Shown here: positions 43,901-52,462 of the stretch, one piece after another
Numbering within the stretch: the stretch's first letter is position 1
Layout of the letters: the number at the start of each line of letters is the position of its first letter
Translations under genes and position numbers: made by a program
NCBI GenBank assembly: GCA_028277985.1
Contig: JANQFG010000058.1
Location: forward strand, 30,993 to 94,992
Origin: a bacterium
GTDB lineage: Bacteria > Desulfobacterota > DSWW01
Direction: 5' to 3'
Length of the DNA: 64,000 nucleotides
Notes under the pieces: model-generated
Databases searched by the model: none
What the model was told of the DNA's origin: nothing
The model's input: only the letters and a program-made list of their open reading frames with translations

Positions 43901-44652
43901 TTCTGCCACCAGGGCCAGTTCGGCCAGAGGAATTGAAAGGCAAGCCCGGACAGATGGAGGTGAAGCAGCTCGAGACAGGCGATGAACAGCGCCAGGTAGA
44001 GAAAGGCGATTTCCCTGGTGCCGAGAGATAGGAACAGGTTGAAAGCCACCAACACGATCATACCGCCGAAGAAGAGCCACAGAAACGCCGCCTCTCTTGA
44101 GGTCTTGTCCCAGTACTCTGCGCCCGACCAGAGGATGGGAGTGAATCCGAGTGAGCTTGTCGTCTGGATCCGGAGGAAGTAGGTCTGCGGCTTGCGGCAC
44201 GGTGTCAGATCGAACAAATAACTCCTTGAAGGGATGTCTCGTGTGTCAAAAGGCAGGCTGTCCCCGGTCCGGATGACTCGGAGTCCCCTCGGTTCCCTGG
44301 GCTCATAGAGCGTGATGTGATCGATGGTAGGATAGTCGATTTCAAAATAGGCGTCCCGACCCGATCCACGCCTCCAGTCGATGGTGAATCTAAACCAATA
44401 CGCAGACGGGGTATACCCGAAATTCAGCGAATCCCCTTCGGCCTGTTTCCACTCTCTGTCTCCATGGATCACCTCCTCGAAGGAGAGATCTCCTTCAGGG
44501 TCCTCGAGGTACTGGATATGCCGCCCGATGGTCAGGCGGGTCAGTGCGTCGTCGGCCACCACCGGTTCTGCAGCATCCGTGGGGCCCGCCGTCCAAAGGA
44601 GCAGCAAAAGTGAAAAAACAAGAAGGCCTATTGGCAGGTGCCTACAGTTCAC
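40927..44652 (-). CDS. Hybrid histidine kinase: 7TMR-DISM sensor, PAS, HisKA, HATPase, two receivers, Hpt
   Basis: A 1241-residue BarA-like phosphorelay protein. Order: signal peptide (1-27), 7TMR-DISM extracellular domain (about 35-180), seven-helix membrane region (about 190-390), PAS (about 420-535), coiled coil, HisKA with NMSHEIRTPMNG (His near 593), HATPase (DTGIGI, FGGTGLGLTIS), a degenerate and a good receiver (VLVVDDNATSR; ILLAEDNFINQ with LVLMDVQMPVMDG), and a C-terminal Hpt (KQAHSLKGSA). It probably senses an extracellular ligand and relays phosphate to a regulator elsewhere. The start is GTG. It lies 12 bases after a second hybrid kinase gene. Confidence 0.93.
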   Translation of the reverse strand: MNCRHLPIGLLVFSLLLLLWTAGPTDAAEPVVADDALTRLTIGRHIQYLEDPEGDLSFEEVIHGDREWKQAEGDSLNFGYTPSAYWFRFTIDWRRGSGRDAYFEIDYPTIDHITLYEPREPRGLRVIRTGDSLPFDTRDIPSRSYLFDLTPCRKPQTYFLRIQTTSSLGFTPILWSGAEYWDKTSREAAFLWLFFGGMIVLVAFNLFLSLGTREIAFLYLALFIACLELLHLHLSGLAFQFLWPNWPWWQNRCVFTLVACVIISVVLFFRSLIDMEKKRRFADTLFFSFLLAASVPMGILPLIIEAASASLLKGLLTAGVLCLMVLLFARAIIGAVNGSRPAKFTMLGLFVWLAGALVYAAKTSGWLPVTMLTERSILIGSALMALLFTLGLSDRIARMKASLARLNRDLVDSNEKLSIFKSLVDASGQGLGMADSDWRVIYANPTMIRLFGYQGDEILGELVGRFYEPVERQRLETAIEEKVRHGHTWTDETEIKTLGNEYIPVIQSVFTVRDSQEETGYLGTSFTDIRERKNAEKAIQEFNDELEERVMERTAEFEAANVQLEETIGRAQQMALEAEIANTAKSEFLANMSHEIRTPMNGIIGNTALALDTNLTEEQRDCLESVKISADHLLSVINDILDFSKIEAGRLEIEAIEFELVTTVEQAVEAVALKAEEKGLELMCRVKPGVPELVVGDPIRLRQIIVNLAGNAVKFTDCGEILVECDVAQSEDESTLLRFSVSDTGIGIEEEKLDSVFDSFSQADASTTRRFGGTGLGLTISRKLVEMMDGELWVESEFGKGSTFYFTMRCPVAPGAQTRAWEDRQSNTHGKRVLVVDDNATSRSILQEMVTFYGAACTEAADGETCLAEMEAAVQDQRPYDLLLVDARMPGMDGLTLSRTVRETPSFGQTRIILLKSPSDRQTDKEFTEAGLSASVTKPAKRARLLKAIDDVLSGNVTAEPDDRKVCEGVGQAGEDESPTSLNILLAEDNFINQQMAIKMLEKLGHIVTLAENGEEATQLLEQESIDLVLMDVQMPVMDGFTATGVIREREKETAKRTPIIAMTAHAMSGDEQKCLDAGMDDYMAKPFAPEKLASILEKWGVGAKAHAAEEPEAAKVDSPPKPMGGKPPVDVERALARAAGSKDFLEEMLQHFVSSIPDQIKDLEETLKDADPEKLAKQAHSLKGSASTLGADAIASLARDIEMLGKENDLARGRGILGELEGEIHRLKDFMRQDGWLDTR

Positions 44653-44664
44653 AAGCAGAGTTCC

Positions 44665-47600
44665 CTACATCGCTGCATGTTGGGCATCCCCAATTCTTTC
44701 CAACACGTCCTCTTCCTGGACATGGTTCGCGAGGACTTTCAGCTCCTGATCCAGTTCTTCAAGGAGAACGCCCACATTCGAGAGGTCGCCTGCGCGCCCC
44801 GTTTGTTCGAGTTGTTTGGCCACCGAGGCAATCCTTTCGGCGCCCAGAGTTCCGGCCGCGCCCTTCAGCGAGTGGGCCTGTTTGGCCAGGCCGTCCGTAT
44901 CAGAGGCTTCGAGCGTTTCCTTCAGTTGTCGGACCTGATCCGGCAGGTTCGACAGGAAGTGCTGAAGCATCTCTTCGAGAAAGGCCTTGTCCCCCGCGGC
45001 GCGAGCCAGGGCCTTCTCGAGGTCTATCGGAACTCCTTCGGTCGAGGCGGCCTTGAAGGCTTGCGGGGTCTCCGCCTCGCCGCCTACCCGGTCATTGTCC
45101 GATCTGCCCGTTCCCCACATCTCCAACGCACCGGCCAGCCGTTCCGGATCGATCGGTTTGGAAAGGTAGTCGTCCATTCCCGACTCGAGGCATCTTTCCC
45201 GGTCTCCCTTCATCGCATGAGCGGTCATGGCGATAATGGGGACGTGCCCTCCGTCCCGCTCTTCGCGCTTGCGTATGGCTCGGGTTGCCTCGAGGCCGTC
45301 CATGACCGGCATCTGTACGTCCATGAGGATGAGGCTGTACGCATCCTCGGCAAGCCTGTCGAGGGCCTTGCTGCCGTTTTCGGCAACATCCACAGCGTGA
45401 CCCCATTTTCTCAGAATGTTCGCCGCCATCATCTGGTTGATATCGTTGTCCTCCACCAGCAGAATCCGAAGACTCCCCTGCTCGGCTCGCGAGATGGCGT
45501 CGGGCGCCGGCACGGGAGTCGTTTCCATATGAGACGGAACCGTCCACTCCTCCGACTGCATCTGGAATCGAGCGGTGAAATGGAACGAACTGCCCACGCG
45601 GGGCTCGCTCTCCACCCAGATCTTGCCTCCCATCAGCTCGACCAGGTTTCTCGAAATGGTCAGCCCGAGTCCGGTCCCGCCGTACTGGCGTGTCATGGAG
45701 CCGTCCGCCTGGCGGAAGCTCTCGAAGATGTCCGTCTGCTTCTCTTTCGAGATACCGATTCCCGTGTCGGAAACGATGAAGTGAAGGAGGACCGTGTCCC
45801 CGTCGTCCTTCTCCACTCCGCACTCGACCCGGATCTCCCCGGCTTCAGTAAACTTGATGGCATTACCCAGCAGATTGAAGAGGACCTGCCGGAGTCTGAC
45901 CGGGTCTCCCTCGAGTGACACAGGGACCTCCCTGTCCACACGGCACGTCAAAGCAAGCCCCTTGTCATGAATCTTGGGCGCGATCTGGCCCATCGCAGTA
46001 TCCAGGGTGCTCTTCAAATCGAAGAAAACCTCTTCGAGCTCCAAGCGACCGGCTTCGATCTTGGAGAAGTCGAGGATGTCGTTCAGGATGTGCATGAGGT
46101 GGTCCGAGGAACCCTTGACCGCCCTCAAGTACTTCTCCTGCTCCTCGTTGAGCCCGGACCGCAGCACCAGATCGGTCATCCCCATGATGCCGTTCATGGG
46201 CGTGCGTATTTCGTGGCTCATATTGGCGAGGAATTCGCTCTTCGCCTTGGTGGTTGCCTCGGCCGTCTCCTTCGCTTCCTTCAGAACCCTTTCCGCCTCC
46301 TTTCGCGGCCGGATGTCGCGGACCACACCGACGGCGTTCCACTTCTCCTTGATACTGACCGCCGACAGGGAGAACTCTACGGGGATCTCGGTTCCGTCTT
46401 TTCGAACCACGTCCGTCTCGATGGTCTTGCCGAGGACGACGGCCTTGCCGGTACGCTGGAAGTCCGACAACCAGCGGGAGTAAGGCTCCCGGTAGTGCAC
46501 AGGGACCAGCAGTTCGTGAAGAACCCTTCCTTGCGCCTCCTCAGCCGTGAATCCGAAGAGGTTCTCTGCGGCGCGGTTCCAGAAGCTGACTGCTCCGGTG
46601 TCGTCCATCATGATGATCGCGTCGTTCGCCCGGTCGCTGATGGTCCGGAACTTCTCCTCACTTTCGCGCAGGGCCTGCTCTGCCTGCTTGCGCTCTGTGA
46701 TGTCCTCCACGACCTTGATGGCGGACAAGACCTCTCCGGACTCATCCCGGACGGGAGAGGAGATGATTCGATAGTTTCGTATCTCCTCGTTCTCGGGTGT
46801 GTCGGTGATCGATTCGTGTACCTGGCCGTCCTCGAGCGTCTTGTATGTCGGGCAGTAGGAACAGCGGTCCTCCCGGGGCGGATTGTTGAAGGCCTTGTAG
46901 CAGATCGGTTTCGTGGTGGGGTCGATGGCCGGAAACCACTCCTTCATCTGTTTGTTCAAGGTCAGGATTTCCATGTCAGGGCTGATCAGGGCCACGCCGA
47001 TGCCGATGTTGTCCACCACCCCCTTGTACCTGTCTTCGGACTCCTGCAGTTCCTCGAGGGCATGCATCTGATCGGTAACGTCCCGCAAGAAGCACAATCC
47101 GGCAGGTTTCTCCTCCCACTCGATCCGGACGGTATTTCCTTCGACCCAGGTCTCCGTCCCTTGCCTGTCGATGACACGAATCGGCGCCAAGCTGTCGTGG
47201 TCTTCTCCTTCCATCCTCCGCATGTGGCGATCCAGCAAATTCCGTTTGTCATCGGGTGCGACAAAATCGGTGAAGGGCCTGCTCCTGATTTCCTCTGAAC
47301 TGTAGCCGGTAAGCTCCTCTGCACGCGGGTTGTGAAGGACGATCTTCCCGTCCTGCAGGACCAGGACCGTATCGTTTGCGTGATCGAACAGGAGCCGATA
47401 CTGCTCTTCCGACTTCCGCGATGCTTCCTCGGCTTCCTTGTGCGCGAGGTGTCCCCCCAGCTGGAGCGCAATGGCGTCGATCAAGGTTCTCTCTTCGTTG
47501 GTGAAAGGCCCCTTGTCCGCCTTCGGTCTCTCCTCCAGGTAAACCACTTCAATGATGCCGATCTGTTCGCCCTCGGCAAAGATGTGAGTCGTCAGCCGCC

Positions 47601-47865
47601 AGGGGGTCTGTGCGAAATACCTCGTCTGGTACTCCTCGTCCCCGATTCGGATGCGAGCACCGGTGATCTCCGGGTACTGCCATCCGGTCGGAATCAGATC
47701 CACCACCCACTTGAGGAGCTCGGAAGTGGAAAGACTCTGTTCCTGGATCAGTCCGGAGAGGGCGAACAGGAAGTTCAGCTCTTTGGCCCTGTCCGGGGCG
47801 TGCTGTCTACGCTTTCTCAACCTTGCCGCTGAGGGCTTGCGCCTGAAGAGCCCCTTGATCGTCAA
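44665..47865 (-). CDS. Hybrid histidine kinase: GAF-like, three PAS, HisKA, HATPase, receiver, Hpt
   Basis: A 1066-residue cytoplasmic sensor kinase without clear membrane helices. Order: GAF-like domain (about 30-150), three PAS domains (about 155-275, 280-400, 405-525), HisKA with NMSHEIRTPMNG, HATPase (DTGIGI, YGGTGLGLTIS), one receiver (ILLVEDNDINQ, LILMDVQMPVMDG) and an Hpt (KQAHSLKGAA). The second PAS contains a Cys pair in RCSYCPTY, as seen in PAS domains that may bind a metal or sense redox. The start codon is TTG behind GAGGGG. It is co-transcribed with the 7TMR kinase; neither has an adjacent DNA-binding regulator. Confidence 0.93.
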   Translation of the reverse strand: MTIKGLFRRKPSAARLRKRRQHAPDRAKELNFLFALSGLIQEQSLSTSELLKWVVDLIPTGWQYPEITGARIRIGDEEYQTRYFAQTPWRLTTHIFAEGEQIGIIEVVYLEERPKADKGPFTNEERTLIDAIALQLGGHLAHKEAEEASRKSEEQYRLLFDHANDTVLVLQDGKIVLHNPRAEELTGYSSEEIRSRPFTDFVAPDDKRNLLDRHMRRMEGEDHDSLAPIRVIDRQGTETWVEGNTVRIEWEEKPAGLCFLRDVTDQMHALEELQESEDRYKGVVDNIGIGVALISPDMEILTLNKQMKEWFPAIDPTTKPICYKAFNNPPREDRCSYCPTYKTLEDGQVHESITDTPENEEIRNYRIISSPVRDESGEVLSAIKVVEDITERKQAEQALRESEEKFRTISDRANDAIIMMDDTGAVSFWNRAAENLFGFTAEEAQGRVLHELLVPVHYREPYSRWLSDFQRTGKAVVLGKTIETDVVRKDGTEIPVEFSLSAVSIKEKWNAVGVVRDIRPRKEAERVLKEAKETAEATTKAKSEFLANMSHEIRTPMNGIMGMTDLVLRSGLNEEQEKYLRAVKGSSDHLMHILNDILDFSKIEAGRLELEEVFFDLKSTLDTAMGQIAPKIHDKGLALTCRVDREVPVSLEGDPVRLRQVLFNLLGNAIKFTEAGEIRVECGVEKDDGDTVLLHFIVSDTGIGISKEKQTDIFESFRQADGSMTRQYGGTGLGLTISRNLVELMGGKIWVESEPRVGSSFHFTARFQMQSEEWTVPSHMETTPVPAPDAISRAEQGSLRILLVEDNDINQMMAANILRKWGHAVDVAENGSKALDRLAEDAYSLILMDVQMPVMDGLEATRAIRKREERDGGHVPIIAMTAHAMKGDRERCLESGMDDYLSKPIDPERLAGALEMWGTGRSDNDRVGGEAETPQAFKAASTEGVPIDLEKALARAAGDKAFLEEMLQHFLSNLPDQVRQLKETLEASDTDGLAKQAHSLKGAAGTLGAERIASVAKQLEQTGRAGDLSNVGVLLEELDQELKVLANHVQEEDVLERIGDAQHAAM

Positions 47866-48223
47866 TGCTCAGACCCCTCTTTCCCGGCCTCTACGGCTCG
47901 GGTTTGGATTCTTTTGGGAATCGTGCCTTCCCCGCAACGAGCCGCTCCAAGAGAAGGGCCCGAAGGGGTGGCTTCAAGGAGTTAAGCAATGCACATACCA
48001 GGATGCCTTCGGTCCAGGGAGGCTTTCGTGAAGATCCGTCGCGAGGGCGGCGGAGAACGTAAACGGCTGGAAAAATTGGGTTTTGTCGAGTCGCTAGGGC
48101 AGCGAAGCCCGGGAGGCGCGGACGTCCCCGGCTCCTCCTGTCCCTTCCTGTGAGAAAGAGTATCGTCGGACAAGACTCTGTCTTGTCGGACTGGAATCGT
48201 GCCGGCTTGTCCGGCAGGACCTG
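47866..48223. other. Intergenic region between the kinase operon and the ZIP gene
   Basis: No convincing gene is present in these 358 bases. The right end holds two hairpins after the ZIP gene (listed). The left part should contain the promoter of the kinase operon, but I find no clear -35/-10 pair. Confidence 0.55.
48169..48215 (-). terminator. Two hairpins after the ZIP transporter gene
   Basis: In minus-strand order, GCCGG/CCGGC (48201-48215) comes first, then GACAAGAC-AGA-GTCTTGTC, a perfect 8-bp stem at 48169-48187. They begin 9 bases past the ZIP stop. The downstream sequence is only moderately T-rich. Confidence 0.5.
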
Positions 48224-49036
48224 CTACGCGAAGAGCAGAAGGCTCAGCGCCATGACGGCCATGCCCGCGATGAGGCCGTAGACGGCAAGATGGTGCTCGC
48301 CGTACTTCTCAGCCGTGGGGAGCAGCTCATCGAGGGAGATGAAGACCATGATCCCCGCGACGCCGGCGAAGAGTAGGCCGAAGACGGCATCGTTCATGTA
48401 CCGCAGCAGGAGGAAGTAGCCGATCAGGGCCCCTATCGGTTCGGCCAGCCCGGAGAGGAACGAGAGGCCGAAGGCCTTCTTCTTGCTGCCTGTGGCGTAG
48501 TACAGAGGAACGGAAACGGCGATTCCCTCCGGAATGTTGTGAATCGCGATCGCCACGGCGATGCTGATGCCCAGGGCGGGATCCTTCAGCGCTCCGGTGA
48601 AGGTGGCAAGCCCCTCCGGAAAGTTGTGAATGGCGATGGCCAGGGCGGAGAACAGGCCCATCCGCAGAAGCGCCCCCTTCTTGGCGGTTTCCGCATCCTC
48701 CTCCATCTCTTCGACCTTTCGCGGTTCGTGCGGATTCTCGAAGGAGGGAACGAGCCGATCGATGACACCGATGAAGGCGATCCCTGCAAAGAAGGCGATG
48801 GTTGTATACCAGTAGCCCAGGGTATCTCCGAACATGGCAGCGAGAGAGTCCCTGGCCTTGAAGAAGATTTCGATCATGGACACATAGATCATCACCCCCG
48901 CGGAGAAGCCGAGGGCCACGGAGAGAAACCGCGTGTTCGTCTTCTTGGCGAAGAAAGCGATGGCACTGCCTACACCGGTGGCAAGACCTGCAAACAGGGT
49001 CAATCCGAAGGCAAACCAAACGTTGTCGAGTTCCAT
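48224..49036 (-). CDS. ZIP-family metal transporter (ZupT-like)
   Basis: A 270-residue membrane protein with about eight helices. The two metal-site motifs of the family are present: [10 protein letters not shown] and [11 protein letters not shown] His/Glu-poor, charged cytoplasmic loop ([20 protein letters not shown]) separates the helix bundles. It imports divalent metals such as zinc or iron. AGGAG precedes the ATG. Its promoter appears to lie in the end of the upstream oxidoreductase gene. Confidence 0.93.
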   Translation of the reverse strand: MELDNVWFAFGLTLFAGLATGVGSAIAFFAKKTNTRFLSVALGFSAGVMIYVSMIEIFFKARDSLAAMFGDTLGYWYTTIAFFAGIAFIGVIDRLVPSFENPHEPRKVEEMEEDAETAKKGALLRMGLFSALAIAIHNFPEGLATFTGALKDPALGISIAVAIAIHNIPEGIAVSVPLYYATGSKKKAFGLSFLSGLAEPIGALIGYFLLLRYMNDAVFGLLFAGVAGIMVFISLDELLPTAEKYGEHHLAVYGLIAGMAVMALSLLLFA

Positions 49037-49109
49037 GCCTGCTCCTGCACCGGGGCCAAAGAGGATGAACGTGCGACCCGCTCACTCCGGGAGAACTTCG
49101 TCAGGAGAT

Positions 49110-49138
49110 CCGATATCACCTGGACAAGACCGTGTCAA
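49110..49138 (-). promoter_or_regulatory. Candidate sigma-70 promoter for the ZIP gene
   Basis: Minus-strand TTGACA (49133-49138) and TATCGG (49110-49115) are 17 bases apart, about 75 bases before the ZIP start. The -35 is perfect and overlaps the stop of the upstream oxidoreductase gene. Confidence 0.45.
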
Positions 49139-50490
49139 GACAATCTGGCGCTCTGGTCCGGTGTCAGGATCTTCATGGCAGGTTTCAGAAGCATGCTCCG
49201 GTAGAATTCGCCGGGAATCGGAATCTGGGCCCCCTTGCCCAGCATGTAGCGCAGGTCTTGGTCAGGATGTCCCGTGATGCGACATACGGAGAGATATGCC
49301 GTGTTGTGCCCGGGCATGATGCCGAGGCCATTGAAGGCGACGGCCGACTGAATGTTCGCCCCCATGACAGGGCCTGAGATCTCGCGAACCCTCAGCGTGT
49401 GTCCCGTCACGCCTTGCCATCCCTGCTCGAGCCCGATATCCGCAATCCATGGGTATCGCTGCTCGAACATCCTCTTCGCAAGATATCGAGCCCCCTCGAT
49501 GTCCTTCCAGACACATGAATTGAAACTCGCGTATCCGAGAACGATTCGGATGCAGAGATGGCCGCTCGGGGTCAGGAAATTGGTAACCGGCAGGATCGAC
49601 CTTTCAAACCTCAGGGGCCATCTGTCCAGACCGTAACCGCTGATCTCGCTGTCGCTCAGCTTGCGTGTAGCAAAGGTGTATTGATGGACCGGCATCATGG
49701 CGGCTTTGAGAAACCCGAGTCGAGGCGTGTAAGCGTTCGTGGCAAGGAGCACATGGTCCGCCCGGATGATCCCTCCGGGTGTGACGAGCACGGCCGGGTT
49801 TCCTTTCTTGACCTGTACGACGGGTGAATTCTCGTACAGGTCTACTTCCAGACGCCTCGTCGCTCTCACATGGCCGGCGACCAGCTTGCCCGGGTGAACC
49901 GTGTAGTAGCCGGGGAGTTGGGCGGCCCCGGCATAGTAATCGGAATGAGCGCCCCTGCGCAGATCCTCTGCGGGGACCCATCTCGACCCGGGCTCCAGGC
50001 ATGTTTCGGCCTTCTTTGCGGAGCGTCTCGATGCGAAGAGCTCCAGGGTCGGGCTGGGCCTGAAATCGCATTCGATTTCCTCCTCCTCGATGAAACGGGC
50101 CAGCCGCTCGAAGCCGCGTCGCGGCATTTCCTCGTCGTCGAGACCCCAGTAGCGTGCATAGACGGCGCCTGAATTGCGAGAGCTCGCACCCGAGCCCAGG
50201 CGATGGGATTCCAGGACGGCTACGGACCAATCCGGCCTGAGCTTCTTCGCATAGTAGGCGCCGGCCAGTCCGGTGCAGCCTCCACCCACGATCGCCAGGT
50301 CCACCCGACGCTCGCCTTCCAGACGCGGACAAGGTTCGATGGAGGGAGTCTCAGATGTCCACAGGGCCTCCGTGCGCTTTTCGCCTGATTCGACGCCTCT
50401 GGCGCCGAACAGCATGCCGCCCAGGCCGGGTGCCGCCAGGGCGGCGCCACCGGCGCAAAGGGCGAGCAACGCATGTGATGAGGATATCAT
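49135..50490 (-). CDS. DAO-family FAD-dependent oxidoreductase with N-terminal export/anchor segment
   Basis: A 451-residue glycine/D-amino-acid-oxidase-like flavoprotein. DLAIVGGGCTGLAGAYYAKKL (about 60-80) is the FAD Rossmann motif, SGAVYARYWG follows the family pattern, and ISGPVMGANIQSAVAFNGLGI is the C-terminal FAD contact. An N-terminal hydrophobic stretch (SHALLALCAGGAALAAPGLGG) suggests membrane attachment or export, which is uncommon for cytoplasmic DAO enzymes. I chose the ATG at 50490 with GAGGAG upstream; the longer frame to 50592 covers the promoter. It would oxidise an amine or amino acid; the acceptor is unknown. Confidence 0.88.
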   Translation of the reverse strand: MISSSHALLALCAGGAALAAPGLGGMLFGARGVESGEKRTEALWTSETPSIEPCPRLEGERRVDLAIVGGGCTGLAGAYYAKKLRPDWSVAVLESHRLGSGASSRNSGAVYARYWGLDDEEMPRRGFERLARFIEEEEIECDFRPSPTLELFASRRSAKKAETCLEPGSRWVPAEDLRRGAHSDYYAGAAQLPGYYTVHPGKLVAGHVRATRRLEVDLYENSPVVQVKKGNPAVLVTPGGIIRADHVLLATNAYTPRLGFLKAAMMPVHQYTFATRKLSDSEISGYGLDRWPLRFERSILPVTNFLTPSGHLCIRIVLGYASFNSCVWKDIEGARYLAKRMFEQRYPWIADIGLEQGWQGVTGHTLRVREISGPVMGANIQSAVAFNGLGIMPGHNTAYLSVCRITGHPDQDLRYMLGKGAQIPIPGEFYRSMLLKPAMKILTPDQSARLS

Positions 50491-50541
50491 CCGCAAGCTC
50501 CTCTGCTGGGTGGTTGATTCGGAAAGCCGGATCGAGGAGTT

Positions 50542-50570
50542 ATCATACAATCTGACCGGCCTCTCGACAA
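50542..50570 (-). promoter_or_regulatory. Sigma-70-like promoter for the DAO-family oxidoreductase
   Basis: Minus-strand TTGTCG (50565-50570) and TATGAT (50542-50547) are separated by exactly 17 bases, about 50 bases before the ATG at 50490. Confidence 0.6.
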
Positions 50571-50585
50571 TGGCGATCCGAATCG

Positions 50586-50615
50586 TTGACATGGGCGAGG
50601 TATTTCTCTTAGGCT
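50586..50615 (+). promoter_or_regulatory. Candidate promoter for the GH172/DUF2961 gene
   Basis: TTGACA (50586-50591) is followed after 18 bases by TAGGCT (50610-50615), about 63 bases before the ATG at 50679. It lies back to back with the oxidoreductase promoter. Confidence 0.45.
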
Positions 50616-50678
50616 GCCTCTATTCCAGAGCCTATCGCACGTGGCTGCACTCGCAAAAGAAACCTGTGGGAGAGAGCG

Positions 50679-51887
50679 ATGTTGTACGATCCGAACAGTT
50701 TCTTCAGGAAAGCGAAGGGAATCCGAACCTGCTGGGCAAGCCCTGAGAACCCGAAAGCCAGAAGGGGAAAAGGGGGAATCCCGAATGGCGGCAGGAAGGG
50801 GAGCCCCTGTCTGCCCCTGCTGCCCGGGGAGTCCTATGTCATGGCGGATGCCTCAGGGGTCTCGGGTGTGGTGAGAAGAATATGGGCGACAATAAGCGAC
50901 CGTTCCCCCTGGATGCTCAGGTCTCTAAGGCTGGACTTCTACTGGGACCAGATGGACGAGCCCTCCTTCAGCGTGCCCTTCGGCGATTTTTTCGGGCATG
51001 GTCTGGGCCGGATGTACGCCTTTGACTCCGCCCTGTTCTCGAATCCGGAGGGCAGAAGCTTCAACTGTTTCATCCCCATGCCGTTCAAGTCCGGCATGAA
51101 GATCGTGATCACCAACGAGAGTGACCAGCCCCAGCCCCTGCTTTACTATGACGTGGACTACACCGTCGGTGACCCTCATGGAGAGGAGATGCTCTATTTT
51201 CATGCCCATTATCGAAGGGAGAACAGGACCTCCCTGAGGAAGGATTACGCGTTTCTTCCCGGAATCAGCGGGGAAGGGCGGTTCCTGGGGGTCAATGCGG
51301 GCGTGATCGTCAACACGGAGGATTATCTGGATACCTGGTGGGGTGAGGGAGAGGTGAAGATGTACATCGACGGTGATTCCGAATACCCCTCCCTGTGCGG
51401 CACGGGGACGGAGGACTATATCGGAACCGCCTGGGAACAGGGGCAGTATGCCACCCTGTACCAGGGCTGCCCCCTCGCGGATTTCGAGAACAACCAGTTT
51501 GTCTTCTACAGGTACCACATCCCGGATCCCGTTTTCTTTCATGAGGACATTCGGGTGACGATTCAACAGATCGGCTTCTGCGAATTCGACAAGAGGGAAA
51601 GCCTGTCAAAGCTCGGAAGGAAGCAATACAAGCCCGGGGCGGAAAAGAAGGAATTCGATCTGTCCGATCCCCTGGAGGTGCCCCCCTATCTCGAAAGGGA
51701 GGACGACTTCTCCAGTTGTGCCTACTTCTACCTGGATAGCCCCGAGACGACCCTTCCGAAGCTGGACCCGGTCGCAAGAAGGACGGAAGGATTGCTGGAC
51801 AGATCGGAGACCCTCGCGTTGCCCGATGTGTCATCCGATTTCGTGCTCACCTACTACCAGTTCATGATGGACAACCGTGCGAAATAG
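50679..51887 (+). CDS. DUF2961 (GH172-type) protein
   Basis: A 402-residue protein matching the DUF2961 family, some members of which are GH172 difructose-anhydride and fructo/arabinofuranosidases. The family core is clear: ENPKARRGKGG and NGGRKGSP at the N-terminus, IRRIW-like VVRRIWATISDRSP, VPFGDFFGHG, and the acidic segments WWGEGEVKMYIDGD (Glu223/Glu225) and GTGTEDYIG (Glu245) that supply the active-site glutamates in characterised members. There is no signal peptide, so a cytoplasmic role on an imported glycan or glycoside is likely. GGGAGAG precedes the ATG. It is divergent from the DAO-family oxidoreductase. Confidence 0.9.
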   Translation: MLYDPNSFFRKAKGIRTCWASPENPKARRGKGGIPNGGRKGSPCLPLLPGESYVMADASGVSGVVRRIWATISDRSPWMLRSLRLDFYWDQMDEPSFSVPFGDFFGHGLGRMYAFDSALFSNPEGRSFNCFIPMPFKSGMKIVITNESDQPQPLLYYDVDYTVGDPHGEEMLYFHAHYRRENRTSLRKDYAFLPGISGEGRFLGVNAGVIVNTEDYLDTWWGEGEVKMYIDGDSEYPSLCGTGTEDYIGTAWEQGQYATLYQGCPLADFENNQFVFYRYHIPDPVFFHEDIRVTIQQIGFCEFDKRESLSKLGRKQYKPGAEKKEFDLSDPLEVPPYLEREDDFSSCAYFYLDSPETTLPKLDPVARRTEGLLDRSETLALPDVSSDFVLTYYQFMMDNRAK

Positions 51888-51939
51888 TGCGGCAGGCGGA
51901 ATTGAGATTCGCCTCAGGGTGTGCCCTTGATGACCCGGC

Positions 51940-52320
51940 TCAGAGGAGATCCTCGATCTCTACGCGCGGAATTCTGTCGTAATCTTCCGTCGTTTCAAAG
52001 ATCGGGTTGTGGTCGCGTCGGAGGTATTCCGTCACTGTGAGGCCCAGACCGGAACGTTTGTTCTTGATGAATCCTCCGATCGGCTTGCCTTCGTTCTCGG
52101 TCGATCGGAGGAACAATGTGCGCCGGGGCCGGAGGTTCAGGATCTTTTCGGTGGGTACGCAGTCGGCAGGAGAATTGTCGGCCACGATCAACTCGAAGGG
52201 TTGAGAAATGCATCTTTCGAGCGTCGACATGCTATGGCAGAGCTCTTCCACCCTGTCCGAGAAGGGTTGTTTGTCGATTCCCGGATAGTGGCAGGTGCTC
52301 GTCATGAGGACACCGATCAT
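51940..52320 (-). CDS. Short glycosyltransferase-2-like protein, possibly a remnant
   Basis: A 126-residue reading frame. FELIVADNSPAD and STENEGKPIGG resemble the early strands of GT2 glycosyltransferases (acceptor-side DNxS and ENxGxxxG features), but the protein ends where a catalytic DxD region would be expected, so it is about half the usual length. No Shine-Dalgarno site precedes the ATG. It may be a degraded gene or a small independent protein. Coding is supported mainly by the coherent amino-acid pattern. Confidence 0.45.
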   Translation of the reverse strand: MIGVLMTSTCHYPGIDKQPFSDRVEELCHSMSTLERCISQPFELIVADNSPADCVPTEKILNLRPRRTLFLRSTENEGKPIGGFIKNKRSGLGLTVTEYLRRDHNPIFETTEDYDRIPRVEIEDLL

Positions 52321-52406
52321 GTCACGTGGCCCTCTATCCGAACAGAAGAAGTCTCATACGACGGAAAGCAGTATAGGACACGGGCGGTGGGTGGTTCAAG
52401 GCAGGA

Positions 52407-52442
52407 GGGACGGTACGCCGAGTCATCAGGGCGGACCGTCCC
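52407..52442 (-). terminator. Hairpin after the FKBP gene
   Basis: GGGACGGT (52407-52414) and ACCGTCCC (52435-52442) form a perfect 8-bp stem with a 20-base loop, beginning about 20 bases past the FKBP stop on the minus strand. There is no strong T-run. Confidence 0.5.
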
Positions 52443-52462
52443 TATGCAGGAAGAACTCGAAT

